Assembly (NCBI RefSeq): GCF_000004195.4
Contig: NC_030677.2
Location: 174,766,019 to 174,830,018 of the forward strand
DNA: 64,000 bases
Reading direction: 5' to 3'
Source: Xenopus tropicalis
Taxonomy: Eukaryota > Chordata > Amphibia > Anura > Pipidae
Shown: positions 10,785-24,428 of the stretch, in pieces
Position numbering within the stretch: position 1 is the first letter of the stretch
Layout of the letters: every line of letters begins with the position of its first letter
Position numbers and translations under genes: made by a program
The notes under the pieces: generated by a model
What the model saw: the letters and a program-made list of their open reading frames with translations, nothing else
Told to the model about the DNA's origin: nothing
Database searches by the model: none

Positions 10785-13494
10785 AGAAATTATATATCGG
10801 TGAGATATCTATGTGAAATATTTAGAATATCTAGATAATGTTTGCCCAGCACAATCAAACCATTGGTGGCTATAGTTTCAGTCAATAATCAATGATATAG
10901 TTTCAGTGTCATAATATAATTACCCCTTTCATTATAATGTAATTCATAATGCAAATTATAGTCTCTGCCATATCCAAGCTTTCTTGTTACTTCCACTTTC
11001 ATAGTTAAAAGTCAGTCACAATAATCACCAGCATACAGTATACTGTATTAAATATAAATAAGCCTTTCATATGCCTATTGAGACACACTTTTAGTTTGAG
11101 TGGCCCTTAACCCCTGCCCTAAAACTGCCCATTAGCATAGTGTGTGAACTATACTATTATGATTGCCATTGAAATCAATGGAGTTTGCATTACTGACGGA
11201 ACTGGCTGTATTTAATTCAGCTGAGTTAGACTGTAACATAACATGACCATGAAATGAATGTATATTAACAAAATAAGCATAGCATGCATGTATATTTAGT
11301 CAAGTGACTTGTAAATGGGGACAAATATCTTAGGGCATTATTTCCACTTGCATTCATGGTTCTATAAAGAAGTTATTTAATAAAAAGCAAAATTAATTGC
11401 GAATTAACAAAAAGCATGGTAAATCAGGCCCATTAGGCAGAATTAAGTATCATTTTGCAATTGCTTAAATGGTAATTATAGCTAAAATAGCAGCTACTGT
11501 AGTATGAGAATATTTTGTAATATAAAGTATTTTGAGTAGCTGTCTATGTGCTGTCAAACTTTTTCCACATAGCAGACTAATAATGAAGTCATGCATAGGT
11601 CTTTGTATCTCACTGCCTCCTTATATAGCCGCGGAGTGATCTTGCCCACAATAAACATATAATGATGTTCAAAAATATCTATTCAATATTGTTTACAGAT
11701 ATGAACAAGTAAAGGTGTAAGAAAGAAATTAGTGAAAGAAAGGATGGGCCAACCAAAACCTTTGATCTGTATGTGGGGCCCTAAATACATATGATAAACA
11801 ATCAAACTTCTGAAAATACAAAATCTGTTTGCTTGTTGCAAACCACTGGCATTTATATGGAGATCATAGTAGGGAAACAGCTAACTTTTTGAGGATAATG
11901 AGTTATAGGTCTACTTTTACAACGATTTAGGGTTGAACAACTTGCATTAAAATGATTTAGGCAGTAATTGCTTGTATTTGTTATGTAACTTTTACTGACA
12001 TGCCCAAATGTTTGCGTTGTTTGTTCTTCCTCTATCACAATATGTGTTAATTTTGACACTCATAATGTCTTTTTCAGCATACCCAAACCACAGAGTTATC
12101 TAAGTGCAAGGAAAAGTATTGTATTACACTTCCTCTACATCTGCAATTAACTCCAGAGTGGACTCTTTGTGTTTTTTTGTTCTGTAATCATCGCTAGATG
12201 TCAAAGGCCTTACAATCTGCTTGTGCAGTTCCACTTTCCTAACCTTAGGGCTAGTTCTATCCAGTAGGTCAAATGCAGCCTATGGGGGAGGAAACATAAC
12301 AATAAGAAGGATATGCCTGCTCTTGGAGGGTCTATCTCTAAGGTCTCTGCTCTAGATAATTTGTCATGGTAGAACCAACAGGTTTAAACATTTCTAATTG
12401 CCAGTGCTTAACTTTGTTACACAAATTTATGGCTGTCATTTCCTTCTGCCCCTGTCAAGTTTGTAAATTGATACCTAAAGAGATACGTTGGAATATGCTA
12501 GAATGGCTCCCATTGGTAATATATGCATCATTTTTTAAAATATAAATTAGCTTCATTACAACATGTCAGAGTAGATTAGTGCTAAATTGGATAACATATG
12601 ACAAAAAGTAATTACATTTATTTATATTTAGAGTAGCAACATGGTGTATTGTTATTTCCAGCAATAATGATCCTCGGTAGGAGACTTAATGACACCAACC
12701 TTGAGTTCAGGACATCTTTAGTAGCCAATATTCTATACAGTAACAAAAATGTCAGCTTTTTTTATATACTCAATTTTCTTTTTCACTTTATATCACGGCA
12801 TGGTTCTCCTGTGTGGAGCTAAGCAATAAACCATACCCAATTTTCATTAGATATAATTCTTTCAAGATGAATTCCAAGTACAGAGAAAACTCGGAAACCA
12901 TTTCTGCTCTTTAATGTTTTGTTTACCCTTTTACTTTTATTTGCGTGAATGGCAAAATTATATATCAGATATTACTGCCTGCAGATCACCCCTGTAGCCT
13001 ATGGCGCATGTGACATTTTGACCACTGTTACTTTCTCTCCGTGAGAAAGCTGTGATTTGTCTGGTCGCCTCCTATTTAATGGAATGGAAATCATGTGAAA
13101 ACGCCAACACATGCAATTTATCAGCAATTTCACCTGGAAAAAAAAAGAATAAGGCCTATGTGCCTTTTATCTTAGAATGGTTGAGGAGCTGAATGCTCCT
13201 CTGTTCCCTTAAAATTACTATTTAATAGGAGGTTGCTACATACGAAATATTACATTTTGTCAAGGAAAAAAAACCCATGGTGGCCACTAAGCTTGCTTAA
13301 AGCCTGGGATATTAAGTGTGACCATTTAAAGATTAGCCCTTTTCTTTGGCCTCTAAATACTAGTTTATCTTGTTTACTGTTCTCATCATGCCTTCTCGTG
13401 TTCCTCCCAGTGCCAGGCAGTTTATCATATAAAGCAAGACAATTTATTGACATGATGGTCTAAAAGGTTGGGGCTTGAGCATAGTTTTGGCCTC
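10781..13494. other. unique non-coding stretch
   Basis: About 2.7 kb with no repeat family or gene that I recognise. Open frames are all under 80 codons. The part at about 12960-13135 is somewhat more GC-balanced and repeat-free but shows no frame or splice pattern. Confidence 0.5.
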
Positions 13495-13735
13495 AGCATT
13501 TGGTGAGAACACACCTACGTGAAAGTTATGGGCGTGCTCCATTTCTTGGCACTTCCTGAGCTGAAAGACAATGGTGACCTTTTACTGAAAATCGTCTCTA
13601 CGTGTGTTTTTCAGAGGCGATTCTCAGTGTTGTCTATGGAAGGGTATTTTGTGGTGTTTAGTAACCGTGACATGTAGCTGCTACTAAGTAGCTCTTTGTG
13701 TCTTTACCCTAATGGCCAGGTCAACCAAATATTTT
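13495..13735. mobile_element. possible decayed repeat (AAAATCGTCTC / GGCGATTCTCAGTG motifs)
   Basis: The pair GAAAATCGTCTCTACGTGTG and AGAGGCGATTCTCAGTG, followed by AACCGTGACATGTAGCTGCTA and CTAAGTAGCTCTTTGTG, resembles dispersed frog repeats built on CGATT-rich and GTAGCTGCTA-type arms. Only an imperfect inverted structure is visible here and ends are not defined. Confidence 0.35.
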
Positions 13736-14934
13736 TTGACCCAAAGGTTACCTGCCGGCAAGTTGGGTTTGTATTGCAGGTAAATCTTACCTATATGGGT
13801 TGGAGGGCCCAGACAGCTCTGGAAAATAAATCTGTGCCACTTAGGTTTTAACCTCTTATTCATCTGTGCATCTGCTCCTTCTGTGATGTCATTGGGAGGT
13901 TCAGGGCAGAAAAATTATTGAACTGTCTCTGCCACTTGAGGTGTGTATTTAAACATGTATTGTAGGGTCAATTTGGGTTCTATCATGTGTGACTAGCAAA
14001 CCCCCCCCAAAGGACAACATTTCTCTCATTTATCAGCAAGAACCATACATAATGTAGCAGTATATTTATGTTACAATGTAAGAAATACACCAGCAGTTCT
14101 TGATTCTTTGAAAACCTCTGGTCAAGATCAGGCAAATCGAAGGCATGCAGACACAAAGAAAAATCCCCCTATAGTCACTAGTCTTTCTTGAAGGAAACAA
14201 TCGAGCACCTGCGGAGGAAGCAGCGAGAACCCTGTGAAATGTGTTCAGGAACTAATAGAAATCATGGATGAGTGCTGCAATATCCTGTAGTCAAAGTGGA
14301 ACAGAAACGGTTAATACGCCTATTAATTTACTAATAAGATTATTTTATGCTTCTTTGCATCTAATAATAAAATAAATAAAATACTACGCTATACATTTTA
14401 TATGTTTTTATCCCCTCTTATAAAACTGGTGTGATGTATTGGAGAATGACAAATAAAATGCGTGGCTTGTAACTACAATCCCAGTATCATTGAAGGAGAG
14501 CTTCTTCAAGCTTCTCATAGTCTCCAAACACATGGGAGACCGTTCTAATATCAGGGAAATGGTTAAATACTACTTCCATGGCAACTTCCCACTCCGGTAC
14601 AGGCTGTTTTCTCTGCCCTTGCTTTTTGTTTCTGCACTTTCCACTGAGGTTTGTTTATTCTGCACTGCCAGATTACACACTGAATTTCCCATGCATGAGA
14701 GCACACACATTTTTATCCCATCTGAAAAATAAGAAATGCTTTTATATCTGATATATACTGGTTCAAAGAAATATTGACCTATCTTATATGGCAGATGATT
14801 AGGAAATGCATGGGCAGTAGACTTTGTAATAAGCCAGAATTGATTAAAGCAGGGTCGCCTTTAGTTGTGGTGGGGCCTGGGGCAAAGAGACTGTACCAGG
14901 GCTTCATTATTTATATAAAGTAGAAATGTCCAAC
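13736..14934. other. unique non-coding stretch
   Basis: No gene. A short C run at about 13999-14007 is noted. The stretch at 14850-14920 (GGTGGGGCCTGGGGCAAAGA) may be the edge of a dispersed repeat but is too short to assign. Confidence 0.45.
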
Positions 14935-15000
14935 TGGTGGCCCTTCAGCTGTTATTAAATTCCCAGCATCCAATGACAACTGAAGGGCAACAGAATGGGC
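14935..15000. repeat. short foldback repeat, GGTGGCCCTTCAGCTG motif
   Basis: TGGCCCTTCAGCTGTTATTA is followed by CCCAGCATCC and then ACAACTGAAGGGC, an imperfect inverted copy. This motif is a common dispersed foldback repeat in frog DNA. Only a small piece is present here. Confidence 0.5.
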
Positions 15001-18000
15001 AGCACTGATATACTGCTAAGCATTACTGCTGCCATTTTGCCCTTCTGCAGCCATCTTGCTCTGCTATACCTGCCATTTCCCTACCTACTGCTTCTTTTTT
15101 CAGGCCCTGTGCAGGCACCCCATTTGCTCCCCCTAATTTAACTGTGTGGATGCCAAGGATGTTGAACAGTGATTTGTTATTCACAGAACTTAGGCCAGTA
15201 TGCAGGACTTGCTACGGAAAATATGTAAAGTATATCCCACAAAGAGCAAATGGGTTATGTAATATTTAGTAGGATATTGATTGGCTATTGTTTCCCTTCC
15301 CAGTGGGAATACGGTAAGAAAACTTTCCTGCTTATGTCACATGCTTTTGCACTGCAGGATAGGAATATTACTTACGGATTTACTAATGCTTCGTTCGGCC
15401 GCTTGGCATATTTATGACCACATGTATATGTTCTCCTTTGCTTTCTTTCCCCCAGTAACAATAAGGCTGTCCTCACTGCTTGCTGTGCTGAAACCTATAC
15501 TGAGAGCTGAATTCGGCAGCAGCCGAGCAGTACAGAGGACAGGGGATTTTCACAGTTGCGGAATAATTATCTCCAGTTCACTGACTTTTGCAGTTGAAAG
15601 TAAAACCATCTAATTCTTAACCCCTCACTGCCCCTGGGCATGAAACATTATTGTGCTTTTGCTGATGGATTTGAACGTTCCAGGGAATGCACATGAGCTA
15701 TTCTGTGTTGGAATATGCTGTGGTGGTGGTGGGCCGGGGGTTGAACATAGATCATAATACTTCAGAGTTATGTATAAACAAGCGGAGGTTCCCTTTCACG
15801 CTGATGGAGCCCACAATGATTTTTTGCCCACTAAGTTATTTCCAAGCTCCAAACCTGGTGGAACGGATCTCTTGCCATTGATATGGCGGTGAGAATTGTA
15901 TCAGAATTCTATTCAATTTTTTATGTGACCATGATATACAAACACACTGTTCCCACTGATGTTAATGGGTAATGGCAGGCGATTTGCGGTATGTTGATTT
16001 GCATTTTAAGCATGGAAAAAAGTGCTTGACACACACTGCCAAGTTACTATAAGCCTAAAAACTATTCTAGAGTTTTTCTTTTACAGAGGATTATAAAGGG
16101 TAACCAACATTGTTATTCACTAGATGATAGAAAGTCAAGATTATTTTTTATTTTTTCACTTTGGAAATGTTTAGTTTCAACAGGCATTGCCATTATCTGC
16201 TTTGTATGAGAGAGGTTAAAAGGGTCACTAATAATGTGATTGCCGGTGAGCCAGTAAATAATAGCAAGGCTATTGTGCGTTATCTCTGGAGACTGAAATG
16301 AATATGCCCTGCGTATGAGCATACTCTTATAAGACTTGTGGGGAAGCCAGTCATGCGCTAAGAGATTAGGTAGGGTTGAAAAACTCCATCACAAACCAAA
16401 TATTTCTACTTTGCTGCCAATTGTCTGGCTGCTTTGTTTTAAAGGGATAGTATCTTAAGAATAGACTTAATTAACTGAAAGTGCCCAAAGGGCAAGTTAA
16501 ACATACCCAGCCCCCATTTTATAATTCTCATCGGAAACAGAAATTCTTTTTAGGACCTTGTCTTGTCCAGGACCTCAACATTTTGTACATTTTATTAAAT
16601 GCGTTGGGGAATTTCATTTATTTTCCAGTTCAGCTGAGCATTTCACAGTGATATCTTATCCTTCCCCTTGGGCTGTTAGGACACCACCCACTTTTGGCTC
16701 CTTTTTTGGGGCTTATAATGCAACTGGAGGGTTATGGGAGATGATAGGGAAGGATACAGCCAGACAGTCAGGGACTTCAGCTTAAGCAGTTTATTGAAAT
16801 CATTTTTAGACAAATATACAAAATCTTAATTATATATACCTGTATATTATATTGGTCCTTTAAACCATCACAAATATTAAAATAAGAGGTTGCCAAACTG
16901 CTTTGAAGTAAAGGGTAATTCAACATTAGAAGGTGTTAGTCCAGCTAGTATAACTTTGCACTAGTAAAGCTTAAACTCACATTCACAAATGTAGCAGGCT
17001 TCAGTGAAGCATCTGGCACAGAGAGACACACCCTTTTCCTGAATGAAATGAATTGTGTGAACCAGACAGCTTAATAAAGTCTGCTCCATTTGTATAAATA
17101 CTGATACATAGAGGGTAAATGTTCTGTGTGCACAGTAGGCTACGCCTCTTGCTTTTTTAGTCTAATTACGAGAAAATTAAGAAACAAATCCCCTTCTTTT
17201 CAACTCTATTGCCCCAGCTCTTAATATAATAATAATAAAGCAGCATAATTGTGTGTGCAAAGGTAGAAAGTGCAACACAGGAGCAGGTCAAGATGATGAA
17301 GCTTCCTGAACATATCTGGTTGCACCAGGCATCTTATTACAGCAGAGCTGGATATTACCAGTAATGATCGGATGAAGATGGGAGATGCTGATAGTGTAGT
17401 AGTTCACTGTAGATTCTGATGACCAGATGCATTTTTAGAAATGGAACTTCTCTTGGAAAGCAATGTAAGAATAATCTTGCAGGAAGCGTGCAGAGTCCCT
17501 CTATAACAAGTCAACGGATTAGTAAAAGCATCACCTCAATATATAATGTATTTTTTCCGTGGAATAATTCCATTATAGCCTTAAAAATGAATGTACATTG
17601 TGTTGAGTTTATTATTTTTTCCACTTCCCAAGGATCAGCAAGACTGACGCAATAGATGGTGGCACTAAAGTTTTATTAAAAGTCTGAAACTATTTTATTT
17701 CTTTGTTCTTCAAGCCTATGACAGCCCCCAAAATGTGTTTTCGTATTTTGCATTGAAATCAGTCAGGAATGTTAGTCTAAGCTCCTTTTTACCTACTTAA
17801 CCTTGTCTCAAAGTGGATGCCCTGGAGACTTGCAGGATACAGGGCAGTATGAGATGGTTTATAAGTTTTCTATACGCCACTTGATTTTAAGCTGACATTT
17901 ATCCCTGTGTGAATTATGTTGTATTAACATTACTCCTGTCACTTTGCCGATTCTGCCCCATGACCTTGATTATGAGCTTTAATATAGGCACAGCTGAATG

Positions 18001-18221
18001 GAGCTTTATCTGAACACGATTCCAAGCCATTACGTTGAGAAAAAGAGATCAGATCTGGGGGTGGAGAGACTTTTTTTTAGTAGGGTTTATAAAACAAAAT
18101 AATGAATAGATCTTTAGCCTTCCTACAACAATGTCTGCTTGTGTTAAAGATGTGTATGGGAGGCCTTCGTGCAGAAAAAAATGAAGCCCAAATATATATT
18201 TATTATCTACTTACTTTATTT
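15001..18221. other. unique non-coding stretch
   Basis: About 3.2 kb without recognisable repeats or gene. A 110-codon plus-strand frame at 15281-15613 lacks any domain or flanking splice pattern and is treated as chance. An AAAGGGATAGTATC piece at 16441 may be a remnant of a T2-like end. Confidence 0.48.
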
Positions 18222-18321
18222 CCCATAGCAGCCAACCACCAGGCAGCATTTACTGGTCAGTGGGTCATCTGAATATTGCTATGGGTTACTAGACCTCGAC
18301 AAACGTTGCATCTTTTACTAC
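18222..18321. mobile_element. decayed MITE, GCAGTAACCCATAGCA family
   Basis: CCCATAGCAGCCAACCACCA and the inverse GCTATGGGTTACTAG, followed by CAAACGTTGCATCTTTTACT, match the element at 7191. The left terminal repeat is not recognisable. No coding capacity. Confidence 0.6.
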
Positions 18322-19663
18322 ATGTCCATATTGCATTACAAAAAGTCCATTGGGGCTTGGGTTCCCATTCTTTCCCCTTGGCTTTTGGAGATGTTGAGAT
18401 ATGACTGTTAATGGCAATAATGCAACTCTAGGTTTCTCATAGTCTGTGCGGAAGGCAGCATAGGTATCCATTTAAAGTAAGTATATATATATGCAGAAAA
18501 GAAAATGTTAAGAAGCTATTTTTCAATCATATGACAAAACAAACAAGAATCTAATTCTTTAACAAACAAAACAAGCAAAATGTTACAAGCAGTGACTCTT
18601 CATTTTCATGTTCCCATGTTCACAAGCTATTTTGTTTATTACAGTGCCCTTATTATAAAGCAATCAAAAGCCCTGTTAATAACACATGCACCTCAGATAC
18701 AGATGACAAATTGTGGTGTGCTTTTGAATGTGAGCTATGTGCTGCTTAGATGTCCATCCATCTTCTGATACAAAGAGGCAGCAATAAATAAATACAATGC
18801 AGAGTGCTCTGTGCTTGCTTAGGTCTTAGCAAATAACCATTTGTCACTATATTAGACTTCAAGGAGACTATTCATTGCCATGTAAGAACATTACAAGTTG
18901 TCCTGTGTTCCCCGGCGTCATGTAAGGTTACATGATTGGAGGAAAATAGAAGAATTAATGAAAATAGCTGTTTTCCTAACGCCTGTTACAGAAATGGAAA
19001 CATGTGCACCACTGAGCTCAAATTAAATGAACAGAATGGTGATCACTTACACACTTTAATAAGTAAACACAATGTTATTTGAACGTATTGATACTGTGAT
19101 TTCCCTTTGTAATTATATAGAAACCCAATCCAAAGGCACTGTAGAACATCTGTAGGATATAATAACCTTTTCATTCTTAAATATCACTGCTAGACTTTTT
19201 TTTTTTTTTTTGCTGTGCTACACAAAAGTAGTCCAGGCACGGAGCCAGCACAGTTCGTTTACAAACCTGTGGCCATTTTGGGTACAAAAGTGTCACTAGG
19301 GCACAAGGTGACTCGCATGAGTAATGGCAGGAAAATACCACTATTAGTCTGCTAGGGAGATCATTGCAATGAAATCTAGCTTTGAAGCTTGTTTTAAAGT
19401 GAAGGCCACAGTGCTGTACAGTGTACAATATCATAGAATAAAAAAAAAAATGATGTGGCATCTAACTGCAGACAGGCCGAACCATAGGAACTGCAGGAAC
19501 TAAAGAAGAGCTGGGCTTCCTCCACTTTATAATCTGTCAGTACACCTTATACAGGCAGATAGATTTTCCAACATGGCACATCCATAAACCGATTGATATC
19601 CATAGTACATAGAAATTGGTTGGAACCATCAATGTTCCATACCCATACCATAAGTCTTGCTTA
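18322..19663. other. unique non-coding stretch
   Basis: No gene. There is a T run at 19197-19211 and an A run at 19440-19450, with an open frame between them (minus strand, 94 codons) that has no domain. Confidence 0.5.
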
Positions 19664-19666
19664 TAA

Positions 19667-19985
19667 AGGTGGCGACACACGTGGCGATTTTAGATCGAAC
19701 AAGATCAAACAAACCGCCACTAACCATTCAGGGCTGAACCGGCAGATAAGGAGGTAGAAACAATAGGATTTCTACCTCCTTCTGCTGATTCAGCCCCGAA
19801 GACAGATTTTGCTCAGGCGCCTTCTATGGCGCCCGATCAAAATCTTTTAACCCACCCGATCGGCGAGTCGACCGATATCAGCAGCCTCCTGCGATATCGG
19901 TCGACTCACCAACTTGCCATACACGCACCGAATATTGTACGAAACGGGGTTTTGTACGATATTATCGGTGCGTGTATGGCCAGCT
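19667..19985. mobile_element. PIF/Harbinger-like MITE, hairpin-rich, complete
   Basis: It starts AGGTGGCGACACACGTGGCG and ends GCGTGTATGGCCAGCT, flanked by TAA on each side (19664-19666 and 19986-19988). A 3-bp TWA duplication is the PIF/Harbinger signature. The interior is a series of hairpins: a GGGCTGAACCGGCAG...CTGCTGATTCAGCCC stem with AAGGAGGTAGAAA/TTTCTACCTCCTT, a GCGCCTTCTATGGCGC stem, a GTCGACCGATATC/GATATCGGTCGAC stem, and a CGCACCGAATATTGTACG stem. It is non-autonomous and the same subfamily as 54578-54853. Confidence 0.8.
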
Positions 19986-20128
19986 TAAGACTGGGCCCCT
20001 TTTGGCTTCAGCTGCATTAGAAAGTGTCAACTGAAATACAGCTTTTCACAGCTTTTAGCAACATTTACCTGCTGAGGTGTTAATCTTGTATGTTAGCTGA
20101 GAGCCAGTTGGTTACTGCAGCAATAGAA

Positions 20129-20553
20129 TTAAAGGAACAGTAACACTAAAAAATGAAAGAGCTTTAAAGTAATAAAAATATAACGCACTGTTGCCCTGCA
20201 CTGATAAAACTGGTGTGTTTGCTACAGTAACACTACTATAATTTATATAATAAGCTGCTGTGTAGCCACGGGGGCAGCCATTCAAGCTGGAAAAAAGGAG
20301 AAAAGGCACAGGTTACATAGCAGATAACAGATAAGTTCTGTAGAAAACAATAGTGTTTTATCTGTTATCTGCTATGTGCCTGTGCCTTTTCTCCTTTGAA
20401 TGGCTGCCTCCATGGCTACACAGCAGCTTATTTATATAAATTATAGTAGACTTTCTGAAGTAAACACACAACTTTTACCAGTGCAGGGCAGCAGCACATT
20501 ATATTTTAGTTACTTTTATACACTTTCATTTTTTGGTGTTACTGTTCCTTTAA
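20129..20553. mobile_element. T2-type MITE (TTAA-flanked foldback), complete
   Basis: It has the same architecture and orientation as 6350-6780 and is near-identical to it over most of its length. TTAA plus AAAGGAACAGTAACAC stands at the left, GGTGTTACTGTTCCTTTAA at the right, and the centre is an inverted ATAACAGATAAG / TTATCTGTTAT pair. The minus-strand frame at 20112-20309 is the counterpart of the one in the 6350 copy, showing that these frames come from the repeat. Confidence 0.88.
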
Positions 20554-23500
20554 CTGATGTTTAGAGTGCAGTGCAAACCTCATGCAGACAAGGTAATCTC
20601 ATGCTTGATTGTCAGACTGTCAGATTGTCATAAATAAATAAGGAATGTAATATTGTCTCATCCAGCTGTTCAGGACTCTCAGTATGCCTTAACAGGCAAA
20701 AGCTATTAGGAAATGGTGGGAGTATAGGTGGAAGACTCAAAAAGTATATCTAAGGTCTAGATATTTCAAATATAATCCTCACTTTATCAAATCAAAGCCA
20801 GTTATCAAATAAGTCTTTACAAAAAAACAAGAATCAGCCTATTTATGACTGGGAGCCTCTTTGCTAGTCACTTTTCAGTGCTGATAAATGTGGTATGACT
20901 GCTCCTGTTTAAAACGTTCTGTTAGAATAAGTTATTTGTCTTAATTATGAAATGTGCATATATTCTCTCTCTCTGGCCACTATTTTCTGCTCCGGGATGC
21001 AGAGAAGAAATTAATCATTCACCAGCTCCTGAGTAGATTTACAGCGACAAGTTAATTGAACAATTTTGGTAAACAAATAAAAATCCTTTCTTGTGTGACT
21101 ATCACCTGTTGGGAGAACCTTTCCGAATAGCGTTGTGAATTGGCTCTTTCATTGATATCCTAGCACTTGATTTCTTTTTTTGAAAAGAAAAATATTCAAT
21201 TTTATTGTCTTTTTTTTGCCAATTTAGACAGATTGCCGCTCTTCAATTAACAAAGCAGCATATTGGACGCTGTATGTCTGTAGAAGTGTGACAAAAGCTT
21301 CCTAATGTTTGTAAAAAAAAGCTGATCTGTAATATGGATGTATATATGTACTTCATATCCTGTAATGCTGGCCATATGTGCCTAGATTTGGGCAGGCAGT
21401 TTGTCCGATATTGATCATGCTGCCTAACCATCTGAGTATATAGGCATTTTGGGGGGGGGAGATGGTTAATCTTATGATCCCGGTGGATCAAGAATTATTG
21501 GTTTCGATTGAAAATGAGTCAACTGAAAAGAAGCAATGTGAAGCAATTGCCCACCGGTCTGGATCAACTGGAATCCACCATATTGTTTACACGCTGTGCA
21601 CCAACATAACTGAGCAAAAATATCTTCTTCAGCAAAACAACTTTACATCCATGATTCCCATTGATTCGAACAGAAAGGTATTTTAGGCCCATACGAGAGA
21701 CTATTTCCCACAGAGGACAATGTACCCGCCTGCCATCAACTTCAAGTGCCAAGCAGCTCCCTCATATCTGATTACAGATAAAAAAGTGGTACCAAACCTT
21801 TGCCTCACCAAGTATAGTGTCATAATCTCTTCAAAGCCATTCTGACTCTTCTCTTGGATTACATTGTCCTTGACCCTGACTTCACTTCCATACTCCTTGC
21901 TACTGCTCACTTACTTAATCCTGTCATATGACCTCTGCTATTATTCAGCAATTCATTTGGTTAGACCTCCTTTCATAACCTGGCATCTCTTCCTTAGTTG
22001 CCCCTGTGCTAGTACCACAGAGACGTTTGAGTGAATTAATTCCAATTATAAACATTAATCCTCTGTTGGTCCAGTCGCACATAAAAGGTGTCTGCTTAGA
22101 TACTCATGCATCTGGCTACATTCTTTTCCTCTAAGTCTCCTTCTGCTCTCAGGGAAGATACACAAAGATTAATATGACTGTTCCACGGAAAGGGATGTCA
22201 CTTGCAATTTATTGTGCTGAGTTTAAAGAGATGCTTGGACATCTCACCCTGCCTCCAGTCATGCCTTTAACAGTGGCTGAAAGGCAAGTAGGCCCTTTTT
22301 CTTCACCCTAGTGAGTGGCGGCTAAAAGTGTCACACTGTCACACACAAGCCTTTATCCTTATTGTTCCCTTGGCTATTCCTTCAGCAGTTTCACATATGG
22401 AGGCTTAATGCGCTCACTACAAACCTCTTTCACCTCGAGTATATATGTGTTCTCTTAATGCATCTTCACATAATAGCAGAATGTTCTGTAGAGTTAGAAT
22501 TTCAGTAAAAAAACATCTGCTTTCTAAGTAAAAGAACAGAGAGGCTCAATACACCAACATATCCAAGCACAAAGGTGTCTTTAGAATTGTAAGTAAATCA
22601 ACACTACTAAACTTTTCTTTTTTTTTTCCAGAAACTAATGTAAATGTTATATTTTGATGACAGTTCCCTTCAAGGTACTATTTCAAGTAGTGGGGTCATT
22701 TTCTGATGTGAACTGGCCCATATTTCAATAAAATGATGATAGTATGCAAAGCAATCTCTGCAGCCTATAGGGCAGGGCGTGGGACATAAGATACCATAAA
22801 GTGTGACCAGATGGGCAATACAAGTAAATGCAAGATTGCAGTTTGAAAATGTTTCTATAGCTAGTTATACTCCCCTTTTGGTACTATTTTGTAGCACTGG
22901 ACTGGGCCAGATACGTTTGTGGTGTGTGGGGTGAATTTTGATGTTACACATAGTTCTAATGCATGCATCATCTTCTGCACTGATGAATAACTGTCTCCCA
23001 CTGACAGAAACAAATAAGGACTGAGCAATTCACACCCTTTATCAGTTTAGCACAGGCATCTGAGTAAGTGCAGTTATGCAGATCATCTCCATTTAAGCTA
23101 AAGTAAAATTTTGTCATTTTTTTCTGGCAGTCCAGATTCTACAGAACTGTAACTCCCAGCAAAAACTCTGCAAAATTCACAGCATCTTAACTGACTCTTT
23201 TACAACTGTAGGTATTGCATATGCCTATATCACGTATGATCACTAGCCTCCAGTGACATTGGATCATGTCCTCAAGTCAATGGGATTTATCATTAATGAT
23301 TTTGACTGATAGGAGGGCTTTGGTAGGAGATAAGGGGGATTATGGTACCAAGAAAGACTCCTCAACTTACCAGATCAAGGCAGAATAATGAATGAAGGTC
23401 ACTCAGCATCAAGGATATGCTAGTTTACACATATAAATATATAGTACATTTGGCAAATAATGATGTGGAACAATGATAGAAATAAAAAATGCAAAGTGTG

Positions 23501-24425
23501 ACCTTGAAATACATATTTTATTTTAACAACAGGGACATTAGTTTGTCCCCTATCTTGTTATATCTTTTTTTAAAATCACGGAACAAGCTGCACGCATATT
23601 AGTAGCCAACTATCAGGAGGGTACAGGTGGTACAATAGGATAGGAGCCAGGTCAGTACTGGGATCCTGAAACATAACTGAGACCCAATATTTTTCTCTGT
23701 TATGGGCCCTAATATAAAAATGGGTTTCTCAGTAAAATCAGTAGAAGCCATTATATGGACTTTCATATATAAGCAACATGCATTTTGGCTTTACAGTTCC
23801 TATATAATGATTATATAGCAATAACCAGGAAAGTGATTCCAAGACGCTGCCTGTAAGCCGGACTATGTGGTACTGTGACCAATTATTTTGTTTGCTTCTG
23901 CCTGTACGAAGCATCTCTGGTTGCATGCCAGTAGCTGGATTTAATGTGCGAAGCTGATGAGCTACACAAGGCTTTTAAACCACAGGATCCTGACCTCTAC
24001 TTTCAGTAATTAACAGTCTGGGACTTGTACAGAACAATGCAAAAATATTAACAAGAATTTAATGTCTTTTTGAACAAGAGAAAGGAAGGCAGATCTATGT
24101 GGATGTTTTACCCATCATCTTTGAGTGACTCAGAGAAGCATATTTTTTCTTTTAAAGTATCTAGTTAGTAGAAAGAAATGTAGGTAGAAGGCAATCTAAT
24201 AAGGAATTATTAAGGGGTAAACTCCTGTGTCTGACTTTGGTCTTGTTCTATCGTTACATACTGTGCCCACTTGGCTGTGCCCTTTGTCTGTTACTTGTGA
24301 GAGGCCTGTGACACAAAAAGAATCCTATGGTATTTGATAAGCAAGGTTGTGGCCAGCCTGCTAGTGGCAGCTTTGGCAACACTAAACTGTGCAAATATAG
24401 ACCGATATTGCCTGCTGGCCACTCC
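20554..24425. other. mostly unique non-coding stretch
   Basis: About 3.9 kb with no gene. The piece at 21368-21460 (GCTGGCCATATGTGCCTAGA with a G run) may be an old Harbinger-like remnant, and 23125-23195 has ACTGTAACTCCCAGCA as in the foldback repeat at 14935. Both are too decayed for separate calls. The segment 20990-21170 is repeat-free and AT-balanced. Confidence 0.45.
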
Positions 24426-24428
24426 TTA

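Noticed and set aside
15281..15613. 110-codon plus-strand frame
   Set aside because: No domain or splice context; a length expected by chance in 64 kb.
22610..22640. Strong polypyrimidine tract ending in CCAG, like a splice acceptor
   Set aside because: No open coding segment followed by a donor could be found. Similar acceptor-like sites at 28612, 39315, 42770 and 57802 also lack exons.
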